Positions 9,501 to 16,604 of a DNA stretch of 64,000 nt are shown piece after piece. The number at the start of each line of letters is the position of its first letter. Position 1 is the first letter of the stretch. The notes beneath the pieces are model-generated. The model was not told the origin of the DNA, ran no database searches, and saw nothing but the letters and a program-made list of their open reading frames with translations. Source of the stretch: [Clostridium] celerecrescens 18A (GTDB lineage: Bacteria > Bacillota > Clostridia > Lachnospirales > Lachnospiraceae); contig NZ_PGET01000001.1 in NCBI RefSeq assembly GCF_002797975.1, forward strand, positions 124,001 through 188,000, written 5' to 3'. Made by a program: the position numbers and the translations under genes.

Positions 9501-9517
9501 ATACTATATGATAGTAT
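9501..9517. promoter_or_regulatory. Candidate operator for the FadR-type regulator
   Basis: ATACTAT-ATG-ATAGTAT, a perfect 7-bp dyad. The same ATATGAT string recurs in a 10-bp palindrome ATCATATGAT at 9578-9587 inside the spacer of the dehydratase promoter. A further dyad, ATCTGATT/AATCAGAT, lies at 9400-9407 and 9443-9450. Assignment to the adjacent regulator is inference. Confidence 0.5.
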
Positions 9518-9571
9518 GTATGAAAATATTAGGAAAATACATGAATTAATGAAATGAATGATGAAGAATAG

Positions 9572-9600
9572 TTGACAATCATATGATGAATTATTATAAT
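9572..9600 (+). promoter_or_regulatory. Sigma-A promoter of the ilvD-family gene
   Basis: TTGACA (9572-9577), 17-bp spacer, TATAAT (9595-9600): full consensus. The spacer contains the palindrome ATCATATGAT, placed to let a bound repressor block RNA polymerase. Confidence 0.85.
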
Positions 9601-9662
9601 CAAGATATAATTACAAAGATACAAAATAAAAAGTTCAAGATAAATAGGAAAGGGACATTATT

Positions 9663-11378
9663 ATGGTTAGTCAGGAAATTCGGAAATTAGCTCCGGAAAT
9701 GGACCCGCTTCGGATGGGTATGGGCTGGAAGGTAGAGGATCTTTCTAAAATGCAGATCATGGTGGAGAGCACCTTTGGAGACAGCCATCCGGGAAGTGCT
9801 CATCTGATGGAACTGGTAAATAAGACAGTGGATGGGGTAAGGGATCAGGGAGGAAAGGCAGCCAGATATTTTACAACGGATATCTGTGATGGTATGGCCC
9901 AGGGACACGACGGCATTAATTATTCCCTGGTCTCCCGTGACACGATCTGCAATATGATTGAAATTCATGCGGGTGCAACTCCATTTGACGGCGGAGTATA
10001 TATATCAAGCTGTGATAAGGGGGTGCCTGCTCATCTTATGGCAATCGGCCGGGTGAATATGCCTTCCATTCTGGTGACCGGCGGTGTTATGGATGCCGGC
10101 CCGGATCTTCTTACCCTGGAACAGATTGGAAAGTACAGCGCCATGTGCCAGAGAGGGGAACTGGAACCGGAAAAGCTGGAATTTTATAAGCAGCATGCCT
10201 GTCCATCCTGCGGAGCTTGTTCTTTTATGGGAACGGCATCAACCATGCAGGTCATGGGCGAGGCCCTTGGCCTTATGCTCCCGGGATCCTCACTTATGCC
10301 GGCAACCTGCCCTGATTTAAAGGATATAGCTGAAAGAGCCGGACATCAGATCATAGAGCTTGCGAAAAAGGGAATAAAACCAAGAGATATCGTTACCATG
10401 GAATCCTTTGAAAATGCGATTATGGTACATGCAGCCATATCCGGTTCAACCAATTCCCTGATCCATCTGCCTGCTATTGCCCATGAATTTGGACTGGAAA
10501 TAGATTCTGAGATGTTTGACCGGCTGCACAGGGGTGCCCATTATCTTCTTGATATCCGGCCCGCTGGAAAATGGCCGGCCCAGTATTTCTACTATGCAGG
10601 CGGAGTGCCCAGGGTCATGGAAGAAATCAAATCCGTGCTTCACCTGGATGTTATGACTGTGACAGGAAAGACTCTGGGTGAAAATCTCGAAATACTGAAA
10701 CAAAATGGCTTTTATGATAAATGCGATGAATATTGTGCAAGCGTTGGGGTGAAAAAAGAAGAAATAATCCGCCCGTTTCATGATGCCATCGGAACCGATG
10801 GGGCAATTGCCATTTTAAAAGGAAATCTGGCACCGGAGGGTGCTGTTATTAAGCATACTGCATGTCCAAAGGAAATGTTTCATGCGGTGTTAAATGCACG
10901 TCCCTTTGACAGTGAGGAAGAGGCAATTGAAGCGGTCCTGAAACACCATGTAAAACCTGGAGATGCTGTATTCATCCGGTATGAAGGTCCAAAGGGAAGT
11001 GGAATGCCGGAAATGTTCTACACCTCTGAGGCGATCTCATCGGATAAAGAACTTGGAAGCACCATTGCCCTGATCACAGACGGGCGTTTTTCCGGAGCTT
11101 CCACTGGTCCTTCCATCGGGCATGTTTCTCCGGAAGCAGCGGATGGCGGTCCCATTGCGCTGGTGGAGGAAGGGGATATGATCCAAATTGATATTCCTAA
11201 CCGGATTCTTGCAATTGTAGGCGTAAAGGGCCAGCGAAAGACAGAAGATGAGATGGAAAAGATTCTTAAGGAACGGCGGAACCAATGGCAGCCAAGAATT
11301 TCAAAGTACCAGTCGGGAGTATTGAAAATATTCAGTGAGCGTGCAGTATCGCCAATGAAGGGCGGATATATGGAGTAA
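9663..11378 (+). CDS. ilvD: IlvD/Edd-family dehydratase
   Basis: Iron-sulfur dehydratase of 571 residues that removes water from a 2,3-dihydroxy acid or a sugar acid to give a 2-keto acid. Family marks are DGMAQGHDGINYSL, SSCDKG, CPSCGACSFMGTAS (cluster cysteines), LPGSS, GSTNSLIHLPAIA and the C-terminal DGRFSGASTGPSIGH. Several spots differ from housekeeping IlvD: the N-terminus reads MVSQEIRKLAPEMD and the usual NSFTEIVPGH region is GDSHPGSAH. With a FadR-type regulator divergent to it and no other ilv gene nearby, a sugar-acid dehydratase is as likely as a role in valine/isoleucine synthesis. The start is supported by GGAAAGGGA at about 9648-9656. Confidence 0.85.
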   Translation: MVSQEIRKLAPEMDPLRMGMGWKVEDLSKMQIMVESTFGDSHPGSAHLMELVNKTVDGVRDQGGKAARYFTTDICDGMAQGHDGINYSLVSRDTICNMIEIHAGATPFDGGVYISSCDKGVPAHLMAIGRVNMPSILVTGGVMDAGPDLLTLEQIGKYSAMCQRGELEPEKLEFYKQHACPSCGACSFMGTASTMQVMGEALGLMLPGSSLMPATCPDLKDIAERAGHQIIELAKKGIKPRDIVTMESFENAIMVHAAISGSTNSLIHLPAIAHEFGLEIDSEMFDRLHRGAHYLLDIRPAGKWPAQYFYYAGGVPRVMEEIKSVLHLDVMTVTGKTLGENLEILKQNGFYDKCDEYCASVGVKKEEIIRPFHDAIGTDGAIAILKGNLAPEGAVIKHTACPKEMFHAVLNARPFDSEEEAIEAVLKHHVKPGDAVFIRYEGPKGSGMPEMFYTSEAISSDKELGSTIALITDGRFSGASTGPSIGHVSPEAADGGPIALVEEGDMIQIDIPNRILAIVGVKGQRKTEDEMEKILKERRNQWQPRISKYQSGVLKIFSERAVSPMKGGYME

Positions 11379-11396
11379 TGAAATGAAAAGAAAATG

Positions 11397-11426
11397 GGTA
11401 TGGCAGGGGAGCTGCCATGCCTTTTT
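11397..11426 (+). terminator. Terminator after the ilvD-family gene
   Basis: GGTATGGCAG (11397-11406) pairs with CTGCCATGCC (11412-11421) apart from one T-G pair, followed by TTTTT. It separates the dehydratase from the small-ORF and repair part of the element. Confidence 0.85.
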
Positions 11427-11470
11427 CTATTTCTTAGGATATAGTTTGAGATTAACTTATGGTGGGGGGC

Positions 11471-11520
11471 GGTATATGGTACAAACCTGCCTGAATAGGA
11501 TTTCTCAGGAGGTGGCTGTT
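11471..11520 (+). repeat. Recombinase-type leader, copy 1 (hairpin over the ribosome site)
   Basis: Shares GTATATGGTACAAACCTGC exactly with the leader of the recombinase (copy 2). ACCTGCCTGA (11485-11494) pairs with TCAGGAGGT (11505-11513) with one bulged G, enclosing the Shine-Dalgarno AGGAGGT in the stem. The loop is ATAGGATTTC. Confidence 0.75.
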
Positions 11521-11664
11521 ATGGATTTATCAGATCGGGTAACTTATGAGGAAAAAAACATGACCATAAAGGTGGAGCGGGTTTTTATTGGTGAAAAAAC
11601 AGCTAAGGAGCGGGTTTTGGAATTATTGAAAAAACGCCGGGATGCCGGGGAGTTTCGGACTTGA
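11521..11664 (+). CDS. Small protein of 47 residues behind a recombinase-type leader
   Basis: Function unknown. The ATG at 11521 follows AGGAGGT at 11507-11513 and is preferred over an in-frame ATG at 11383, which has no ribosome site and lies in the terminator of the previous gene. The start reads MDLSDRVTYEEKN, recalling the recombinase start MDRLTQAAYEKKN, and both genes have the same leader. The rest is highly charged (ERVFIGEKTAKERVLELLKK). It could be a recombination directionality factor, a recombinase accessory protein, or the relic of a second recombinase gene whose middle is lost. No HTH motif is evident. Confidence 0.6.
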   Translation: MDLSDRVTYEEKNMTIKVERVFIGEKTAKERVLELLKKRRDAGEFRT

Positions 11665-11858
11665 TCAAAGCCAGTCATAAACGCACCGGAGCCTGGCTCC
11701 GGATGCTTTGTACTTCTGCAAGGGAAAGCGGTTTTGAAAATTGCTGGAAGTATGTGTGTGTTAAAACAGGGCTTAATCAATCCATTAATGGAAGAGGAGG
11801 ACTGGAAAGTCCTGCTTTTTTAAACCCGATTGTCAGGTTTACAGGTGAAAAGGAGTAA
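11661..11858 (+). CDS. Hypothetical protein of 65 residues, coupled to the preceding small ORF
   Basis: The TTG at 11661 overlaps the stop of the 47-residue gene (TTGA), which suggests translational coupling; there is no separate ribosome site. The product is basic, with Trp and Cys (WLRMLCTSARE, FENCWKYVCVKTGLN), and I do not recognise its family. It may be real or a decayed remnant of the recombinase cluster. Confidence 0.35.
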   Translation: MIKASHKRTGAWLRMLCTSARESGFENCWKYVCVKTGLNQSINGRGGLESPAFLNPIVRFTGEKE

Positions 11859-11941
11859 AAAATAAAAATTAAATGGTGCAAAATAGGAGGACACGCGGAT
11901 AGATTTCGGATATATTAGTAATAGAAAAGGAGGCAAATCTT

Positions 11942-12412
11942 ATGAAACATACAGCATATATTAAAACTGCCCTGGGTCCGATTGAAATATCTGAAGTGGA
12001 TGGTTTTATTACTGAGTTGCTTTTTGTAAAAGATACCCTTAAAATTTCCGGTGAACAGAAGACCCCTTTGCTGGAGAAAGCAGAAAAGCAGATAAAGGAA
12101 TATTTAGACGGGACAAGCAGGGAGTTTGATTTGCCGCTTGCTGCAAAAGGGACGGAGTTTCAAAAGACCGTATGGGATGCCCTGCACAAAATTCCGTATG
12201 GAGAAACGCGAAGCTATAAGCAGGTTGCAGAAATGATCGGAAGGCCGGACGCATCCCGGGCAGTTGGTATGGCAAATGGAAAAAATCCCATACTGATCCT
12301 GACGCCGTGTCACCGTGTAGTGGGCTCAAATGGTAAATTGACAGGCTATGCGGCAGGCCTGGATATCAAGGAACAACTACTGGAATTGGAACTGACATAT
12401 GAAGGCCGTTGA
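11942..12412 (+). CDS. ogt: Methylated-DNA--protein-cysteine methyltransferase
   Basis: Suicide repair enzyme of 156 residues that takes the alkyl group from O6-alkylguanine or O4-alkylthymine onto its own cysteine. The catalytic motif is PCHRVVG near residue 121. The recognition helix region GTEFQKTVWDALHKIPYGETRSY and the turn GRPDASRAVGMANGKNP precede it. AAAGGAGG (11926-11933) sets the start. Its 3' end overlaps the glycosylase gene by 14 bp, so both are co-translated. With the AdaA-like gene following, it forms an alkylation-damage cassette inside the mobile element. Confidence 0.95.
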   Translation: MKHTAYIKTALGPIEISEVDGFITELLFVKDTLKISGEQKTPLLEKAEKQIKEYLDGTSREFDLPLAAKGTEFQKTVWDALHKIPYGETRSYKQVAEMIGRPDASRAVGMANGKNPILILTPCHRVVGSNGKLTGYAAGLDIKEQLLELELTYEGR

Positions 12413-13016
12413 GACGAAGTTCTTTGATTATGGCAGTAAGGAGGTAGAGTGCCTCTCCAATTCAGACCCGGTGTTAGGTGATGCGATGGCACGGTTCGGA
12501 AGGGTGGAGAGGGAGGTGATTCCCGAGCCCTTTGCTGCTCTGGTCAATGCGATTATTGGCCAGCTCATATCTGTAAGTTCTGCCAAAACCGTATGGTGCC
12601 GAATGCAGGAAAGTCTGGGAGATATTACCCCGGAAAACTTATCAGCCGTTTCAGCGGATGATATTCAGCGCTGCGGCATGATCATGAAAAAGGCAGTTAC
12701 CATATCTGAGCTGTCAAAGGACATTTTACAGGGCAAGGTTTGTCTGGATGATCTGCGGCAACTGCCGGATCAGGAGGTTATCCGGTACTTAACGACGATA
12801 AAGGGGGTTGGGCTTTGGACGGCTGAGATGCTTCTCATTAACTGCCTGGAGCGTCCCGATGTGGTTAGCTGGGGTGATATCGCCATTCGTAGGGGAATGG
12901 AAAAACTGTATGGTTTTCCTAAGCTGACAAAGGATCAATTCGAAGTGTGCAAGAGCCGGTATTCACCCTATGGCTCGGTAGCTTCCATTTATTTGTGGAA
13001 GATATCCTTTTTATGA
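12399..13016 (+). CDS. alkA: DNA-3-methyladenine glycosylase II (AlkA-like, HhH-GPD)
   Basis: Base-excision glycosylase of 205 residues that removes alkylated purines. It has the HhH-GPD core: the hairpin TTIKGVGLWTAEMLLI is followed by VVSWGDIAIRRGM, where the Asp is the expected catalytic residue. An upstream helix, EPFAALVNAIIGQLISVSSAKTVW, is the usual HhH-GPD lead-in. It is shorter than E. coli AlkA because the N-terminal beta domain is absent, as in many Firmicutes versions. Overlaps ogt by 14 bp. Confidence 0.92.
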   Translation: MKAVETKFFDYGSKEVECLSNSDPVLGDAMARFGRVEREVIPEPFAALVNAIIGQLISVSSAKTVWCRMQESLGDITPENLSAVSADDIQRCGMIMKKAVTISELSKDILQGKVCLDDLRQLPDQEVIRYLTTIKGVGLWTAEMLLINCLERPDVVSWGDIAIRRGMEKLYGFPKLTKDQFEVCKSRYSPYGSVASIYLWKISFL

Positions 13017-13085
13017 TACAGGATACTATGGTAATAAAATGAAATATATCCATGGTACGTTAAAAAAGAAAGGAGGTGTATTGCC

Positions 13086-13667
13086 ATGCTGACTGAGGAG
13101 GAAAAATGGAAGGCAGCACTGGAATGTGATGCATCTTATGACGGCAGATTTTATTACGGAGTAAAAACAACAGGAATTTTCTGCCGTCCTTCCTGTAAAT
13201 CAAAGAGTCCTAAACGTGAAAACGTTGAATTCTTTGATACGGCAGAGCAGGCACGTGAAAGCGGGCTTCGCCCCTGTAAGCGCTGCCGGCCTGATTTGCT
13301 GGAATTTCACCCGCAGAGAGAGAATGCGGAAAAAATTAAAATAGTTTATGACCTTTATTATTCTGAAAATGATCGCTTAAGGGAGGAATTGAAAAATCTT
13401 GGGCTCAGCAGAAACAGAATCCTCCAGCTGTTTCAGAATCAATATGAAAAGACCCCGACGGAGTATTTAAATGGCTTACGTATATCCAGTGCCAAAAAGC
13501 TTCTGTCCAATACCCCTGATAATATTCTGCAGATCGCTTTACAAAGCGGCTTTGGGAGTCTTTCATCTTTTTACACACAGTTTAAGCGTGTAACAGGTAT
13601 TTCTCCCAATGAATACCGGGAGAGCCTCACCGGAAAGAATGCTGATACGAATAAAGGCACACGGTAG
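13086..13667 (+). CDS. adaA: AdaA-like methylphosphotriester transferase and AraC activator
   Basis: Methylation sensor of 193 residues and likely activator of the repair genes. The N-terminal Ada zinc domain has the four cysteines in FCRPSCKS (about 33-37) and CKRCRPD (about 68-71); the first would accept a methyl from phosphotriesters. The C-terminal AraC domain (about 100-180) includes LQIALQSGFGSLSSFYTQFKR. There is no O6-methylguanine domain; that activity is supplied by the separate ogt gene, the same split as AdaA/AdaB in Bacillus. AAAGGAGGT at 13070-13078 supports the start. The recombinase gene follows 64 bp later. Confidence 0.94.
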   Translation: MLTEEEKWKAALECDASYDGRFYYGVKTTGIFCRPSCKSKSPKRENVEFFDTAEQARESGLRPCKRCRPDLLEFHPQRENAEKIKIVYDLYYSENDRLREELKNLGLSRNRILQLFQNQYEKTPTEYLNGLRISSAKKLLSNTPDNILQIALQSGFGSLSSFYTQFKRVTGISPNEYRESLTGKNADTNKGTR

Positions 13668-13681
13668 GAAGCAGCTCCGAT

Positions 13682-13731
13682 AGTATATGGTACAAACCTG
13701 CTGGAATAAGATTTTCCAGGAGGTGTAAGAG
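13682..13731 (+). repeat. Recombinase leader, copy 2 (hairpin over the ribosome site)
   Basis: ACCTGCTGGA (13696-13705) pairs with TCCAGGAGGT (13715-13724), with one internal G-G mismatch, and buries the Shine-Dalgarno AGGAGGT. Relative to copy 1, both arms change together (CCTGA/TCAGG against CTGGA/TCCAG), so pairing is kept. The loop ATAAGATTT is close to that of copy 1. Confidence 0.75.
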
Positions 13732-15399
13732 ATGGATCGATTAACTCAGGCAGCCTATGAGAAAAAGAACGTCTTTACAAAGGCGTCAGTCTGTTACAAG
13801 GCGGCGCTTTATATGCGCCTGTCAAAAGACGACGATGGTACAGGGGAAAGCTCCAGCATCGGCACTCAGCGGAAAATGCTTCGTTCCTATGCGATAGAAA
13901 ATGACTTTGAAATTTACGGGGAATATGTGGATGACGGCTACAGCGGAACCAATTTTGACCGCCCGGCCTGGAGCCGGCTGCTGAAAGATATAGATGCAAG
14001 GAAGGTAAACCTGGTAATTACCAAAGATTTATCCCGCCTTGGAAGGGATTATATCATGACAGGACAGCTTACTGAAATTTATTTTCCCTCCAAAGGGATC
14101 CGATACATAGCGGTCAATGACGGTTATGATTCCGATAGTCCGTGGAGTGACATCGCACCGTTTAAGAACATTGTAAATGAGATGTATGCCAGAGATACTT
14201 CAAAAAAGATCCGCAGTGCATTTCAGACCAAAATAAATGAGGGGGCATTTATCGGGAATTTTGCTCCCTACGGCTACCAGAAGGATCCGCAAAATAAAAA
14301 CCACCTTCTTGTTGATCCCGTAGCAGCTTCCATTGTCCGGGAGATATTTGAATGGGCGGAGCAGGGGGCGGCACCATCCCAAATTGCTGTGAGTTTAAAT
14401 GAGAGACAGGTGCTGACACCGGCCATGTACCGCTGCGCCGGGCGGCCTTATTTGAACCTGGATGATTACTCTAGGAGAAAGGAATGGACATCAGGCACGG
14501 TATGCAAGCTGTTAAGCAATCCCGTATATTTAGGCCACATAGTTCAGGGAAAGACTGTAAAGGTTTCCTTTAAAAGCAGTTTGACCCTTCGGAAGCCCAG
14601 GAACGAGTGGGTGGTTGTTGAGGATAAGCATGAACCACTCATTTCAGGGGAGACCTTTGAACGGGTAAGAAGACGGAGCGTTTCCCGCAAAAGCACAGCG
14701 GCAACCGATTTTACCAATATTTTTTCCGGACTTGCCAAGTGTGGGGACTGTGGAAGAAATATGTCGTCCACAGGAGCCGGTGGAAGAACAGGATCCCGCA
14801 AGCTGGTATGCGGAGGGTATAAGCTTTACGGAAAGAAAGAGTGTACGAATCACTTTATGGATTACGAACTTCTTTATCATGTGGTGCTTCAGGAAATGCG
14901 CAGCCTGCTATCATTTACGGAAAACGAAAAGGAAGAAATTGAAAAAGCCCTTCGGGAGCCTGTTTGCCCTGGAGAAATGCAGGGGGAAGAAAAGGCAGTG
15001 TTTTCACTGAAAAGAAGGGAAATAGAGCTTGGCTGCATAATCGAAAAGCTCTATGAAGACCGGGTAAACGGAAGAATCGGTGAGGATCGGTTTTATAAAA
15101 TGCTGGATTCCTGTGAAAAGGAAGAAAGAAAGATTGCAGAAAGCCTGGCATTGATGGAAAAATCATGTTCTTTGGCTCAGGAAAGAGAGCCTGCTTTTGA
15201 AGGCCTGTTATCCAGCCTGTTAGATGATATAAGCCGGGGAAAAGGTCTTTCCTCCGATTTGCTGGGAAAGTTTATAGATAGAATTGAGATTTTCCAAAGC
15301 TGTGAAGGCGGAGAGGGGAAAACAGGCTGTAAATGCCAGACGATCCGAATCTGCTACAAGGTAATTGCTCCTGATGAAGAAGGGAATGGTTTAGCATAA
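13732..15399 (+). CDS. Large serine recombinase (TndX/TnpX-like)
   Basis: Site-specific recombinase of 555 residues, the probable integrase/excisionase of the element. The N-terminal resolvase domain has the nucleophile in YMRLSKDD (about residue 31), SSIGTQRKML, and DLSRLGRDYIMTG. A Recombinase domain follows (FAPYGYQKDP through VYLGHIVQGK), then a zinc-ribbon-like set CGDC...CGG...C (about 340-370) and a coiled-coil-rich C-terminus. Length and order fit the TndX/TnpX group of clostridial elements. Its stop codon TAA (15397-15399) lies within the right attachment arm, 11 bp from the core. Translation may be restrained by the leader hairpin. Confidence 0.96.
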   Translation: MDRLTQAAYEKKNVFTKASVCYKAALYMRLSKDDDGTGESSSIGTQRKMLRSYAIENDFEIYGEYVDDGYSGTNFDRPAWSRLLKDIDARKVNLVITKDLSRLGRDYIMTGQLTEIYFPSKGIRYIAVNDGYDSDSPWSDIAPFKNIVNEMYARDTSKKIRSAFQTKINEGAFIGNFAPYGYQKDPQNKNHLLVDPVAASIVREIFEWAEQGAAPSQIAVSLNERQVLTPAMYRCAGRPYLNLDDYSRRKEWTSGTVCKLLSNPVYLGHIVQGKTVKVSFKSSLTLRKPRNEWVVVEDKHEPLISGETFERVRRRSVSRKSTAATDFTNIFSGLAKCGDCGRNMSSTGAGGRTGSRKLVCGGYKLYGKKECTNHFMDYELLYHVVLQEMRSLLSFTENEKEEIEKALREPVCPGEMQGEEKAVFSLKRREIELGCIIEKLYEDRVNGRIGEDRFYKMLDSCEKEERKIAESLALMEKSCSLAQEREPAFEGLLSSLLDDISRGKGLSSDLLGKFIDRIEIFQSCEGGEGKTGCKCQTIRICYKVIAPDEEGNGLA

Positions 15400-15433
15400 A
15401 TTTCTGCTGTCATGTGCATGGGGTTTGGATGCA
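15394..15433. other. attR: right junction of the element
   Basis: Element arm GCATAAATTTCTGCTGT (15394-15410), core CATGTG (15411-15416), then feoB resuming CATGGGGTTTGG. The arm includes the last codon and the stop of the recombinase. Confidence 0.78.
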
Positions 15434-16257
15434 ATGCAGCAGGTATTATCGGCTGCCGGATCATCGATTCTCCGAGAGAGCGGCTGATTGCCATGATTAC
15501 CAATAACTTTGTGCCTTGTAACGGACGATTCCCCACCATGATTGCCATTATCACCATGTTCTTCGTGGGAGGGGCAACAGGTGCTTTTTCCTCCATATTG
15601 TCGGCGGCCATCCTGTCAGGTGTGATTATCCTTGGGATTATCATGACGCTGGTCATATCAAAGCTGTTATCAGCTACCATATTAAAAGGGGTTCCATCCT
15701 CCTTTACCTTGGAGCTGCCGCCCTACCGGAGACCGCAGATCGGTAAGGTCATCGTGCGTTCTATATTTGACCGTACCCTGTTTGTGTTAGGCCGTGCTAT
15801 TTCCGTAGCGGCTCCGGCCGGGCTGGTCATCTGGCTTCTGGCCAATATTAGCGTTGGTAATGCGACCCTGCTGGCCCACTGTTCCGGTTTTCTTGATCCT
15901 TTAGCCAGGCTCATGGGCTTAGATGGAGTTATCCTTCTGGCTTTTATCCTGGGTTTTCCGGCCAATGAAATCGTGGTTCCCATCATCATCATGTCTTATA
16001 TGGCAGAGGGAAGCATTCGGGATATCAGTGATCTGTCCGTCTTAAAAGAGCTTCTTGTAGCCAATGGCTGGACCTGGATTACAGCAGTAAGTACCATGCT
16101 GTTCTCCCTGATGCACTGGCCTTGCTCCACCACCTGCCTTACCATCCGGAAAGAGACACAGAGCATGAAATGGACGGCTGTTTCCTGGTTGGTACCCACT
16201 GTAACCGGATTTGTGGTATGCTTTTTATTCACAACCATTGCAAGGGTTTTCCTCTGA
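15412..16257 (+). pseudogene. feoB: FeoB, C-terminal part, detached from its start
   Basis: The second half of the FeoB membrane domain, 281 codons counted from the ATG in the right core. It begins MCMGFGCNAAGIIGCRI, the direct continuation of the ACGKQALTM end of the 5' part, and includes TNNFVPCNGRFP and the second Gate-like region with HWPCSTTCLT. No ribosome site precedes 15412, so it is probably not translated while the element is in place. No internal stop or frameshift has accumulated, so the insertion is recent or the sequence is still selected. Confidence 0.93.
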
Positions 16258-16323
16258 TGTTTAAATTTCCCTGTGGTTGTCTACAATAGGAGTAGAATAC
16301 CGAATGGGAAAGGAGGGTGAAGC

Positions 16324-16551
16324 GTGAGCAGGATCTACCACGTTTACTCCCTGTCAGACCGGTTGAAAGCCAGAAAAATCGAGGGCGAGATTGCCAAGGT
16401 TGACGGGGTGAAAGATATCAGAATCTCGGAAGACTTAAAAGAAATGAAAATTGAAGTGGACAAAGGAAAAATATCCGCTGTCATGGAGCGGGTGGTTAAC
16501 ATCTGCAGCAGGATATCCTATGGATGTGAAGTGAAATATAAGTTTATTTAA
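16324..16551 (+). CDS. Small HMA-like protein at the end of the feo locus
   Basis: A 75-residue protein starting with GTG at 16324 behind AGGAGGG (16312-16318). The pattern (IYHVYSLSDRLKARKIEGEIAKV ... VKDIRISEDLKEMKIEVD ... CSRISYGCEVKYKF) suggests the beta-alpha-beta heavy-metal-associated fold, but the CxxC metal site is missing. Two cysteines near the end are not in a known metal motif. Position after feoB suggests an accessory role in iron uptake; this is inference. Confidence 0.6.
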   Translation: MSRIYHVYSLSDRLKARKIEGEIAKVDGVKDIRISEDLKEMKIEVDKGKISAVMERVVNICSRISYGCEVKYKFI

Positions 16552-16562
16552 ACAGGACATTG

Positions 16563-16594
16563 AAAAAGGCGGCCAACGGGGCCGCCCTTTTTCA
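16563..16594 (+). terminator. Terminator closing the feo locus
   Basis: AAAAAGGCGGCC (16563-16574) pairs with GGCCGCCCTTTTT (16580-16592) with one bulged C. It can also serve the reverse-strand hemerythrin gene. Confidence 0.85.
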
Positions 16595-16604
16595 TCTGAA
16601 AGGA

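Larger units (their letters stand above)
7078..15416 (+). mobile_element. 8.33-kb serine-recombinase element inserted in feoB
   Basis: Bounded by direct copies of CATGTG at 7078-7083 and 15411-15416; one copy plus the insert is 8,333 bp. Removing it joins ATG (7079-7081) to TGC (15415-15417) and restores FeoB in frame. The right end holds a large serine recombinase in the usual position next to an attachment site. Cargo in order: ccdA-tlpA fusion, FadR-type regulator (reverse), ilvD-family gene, two small ORFs, ogt, alkA-like, adaA-like, recombinase. There are no conjugation, capsid or replication genes, so it is not self-transmissible on this evidence. Base composition does not obviously differ from the flanks by eye. 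Confidence 0.88.

Noticed and set aside
7078..15416. The feoB split as an assembly artefact
   Set aside because: The two ends rejoin exactly in frame at a shared 6-bp core, with an intact serine recombinase and a dyad attP; a chance misassembly would not give this.
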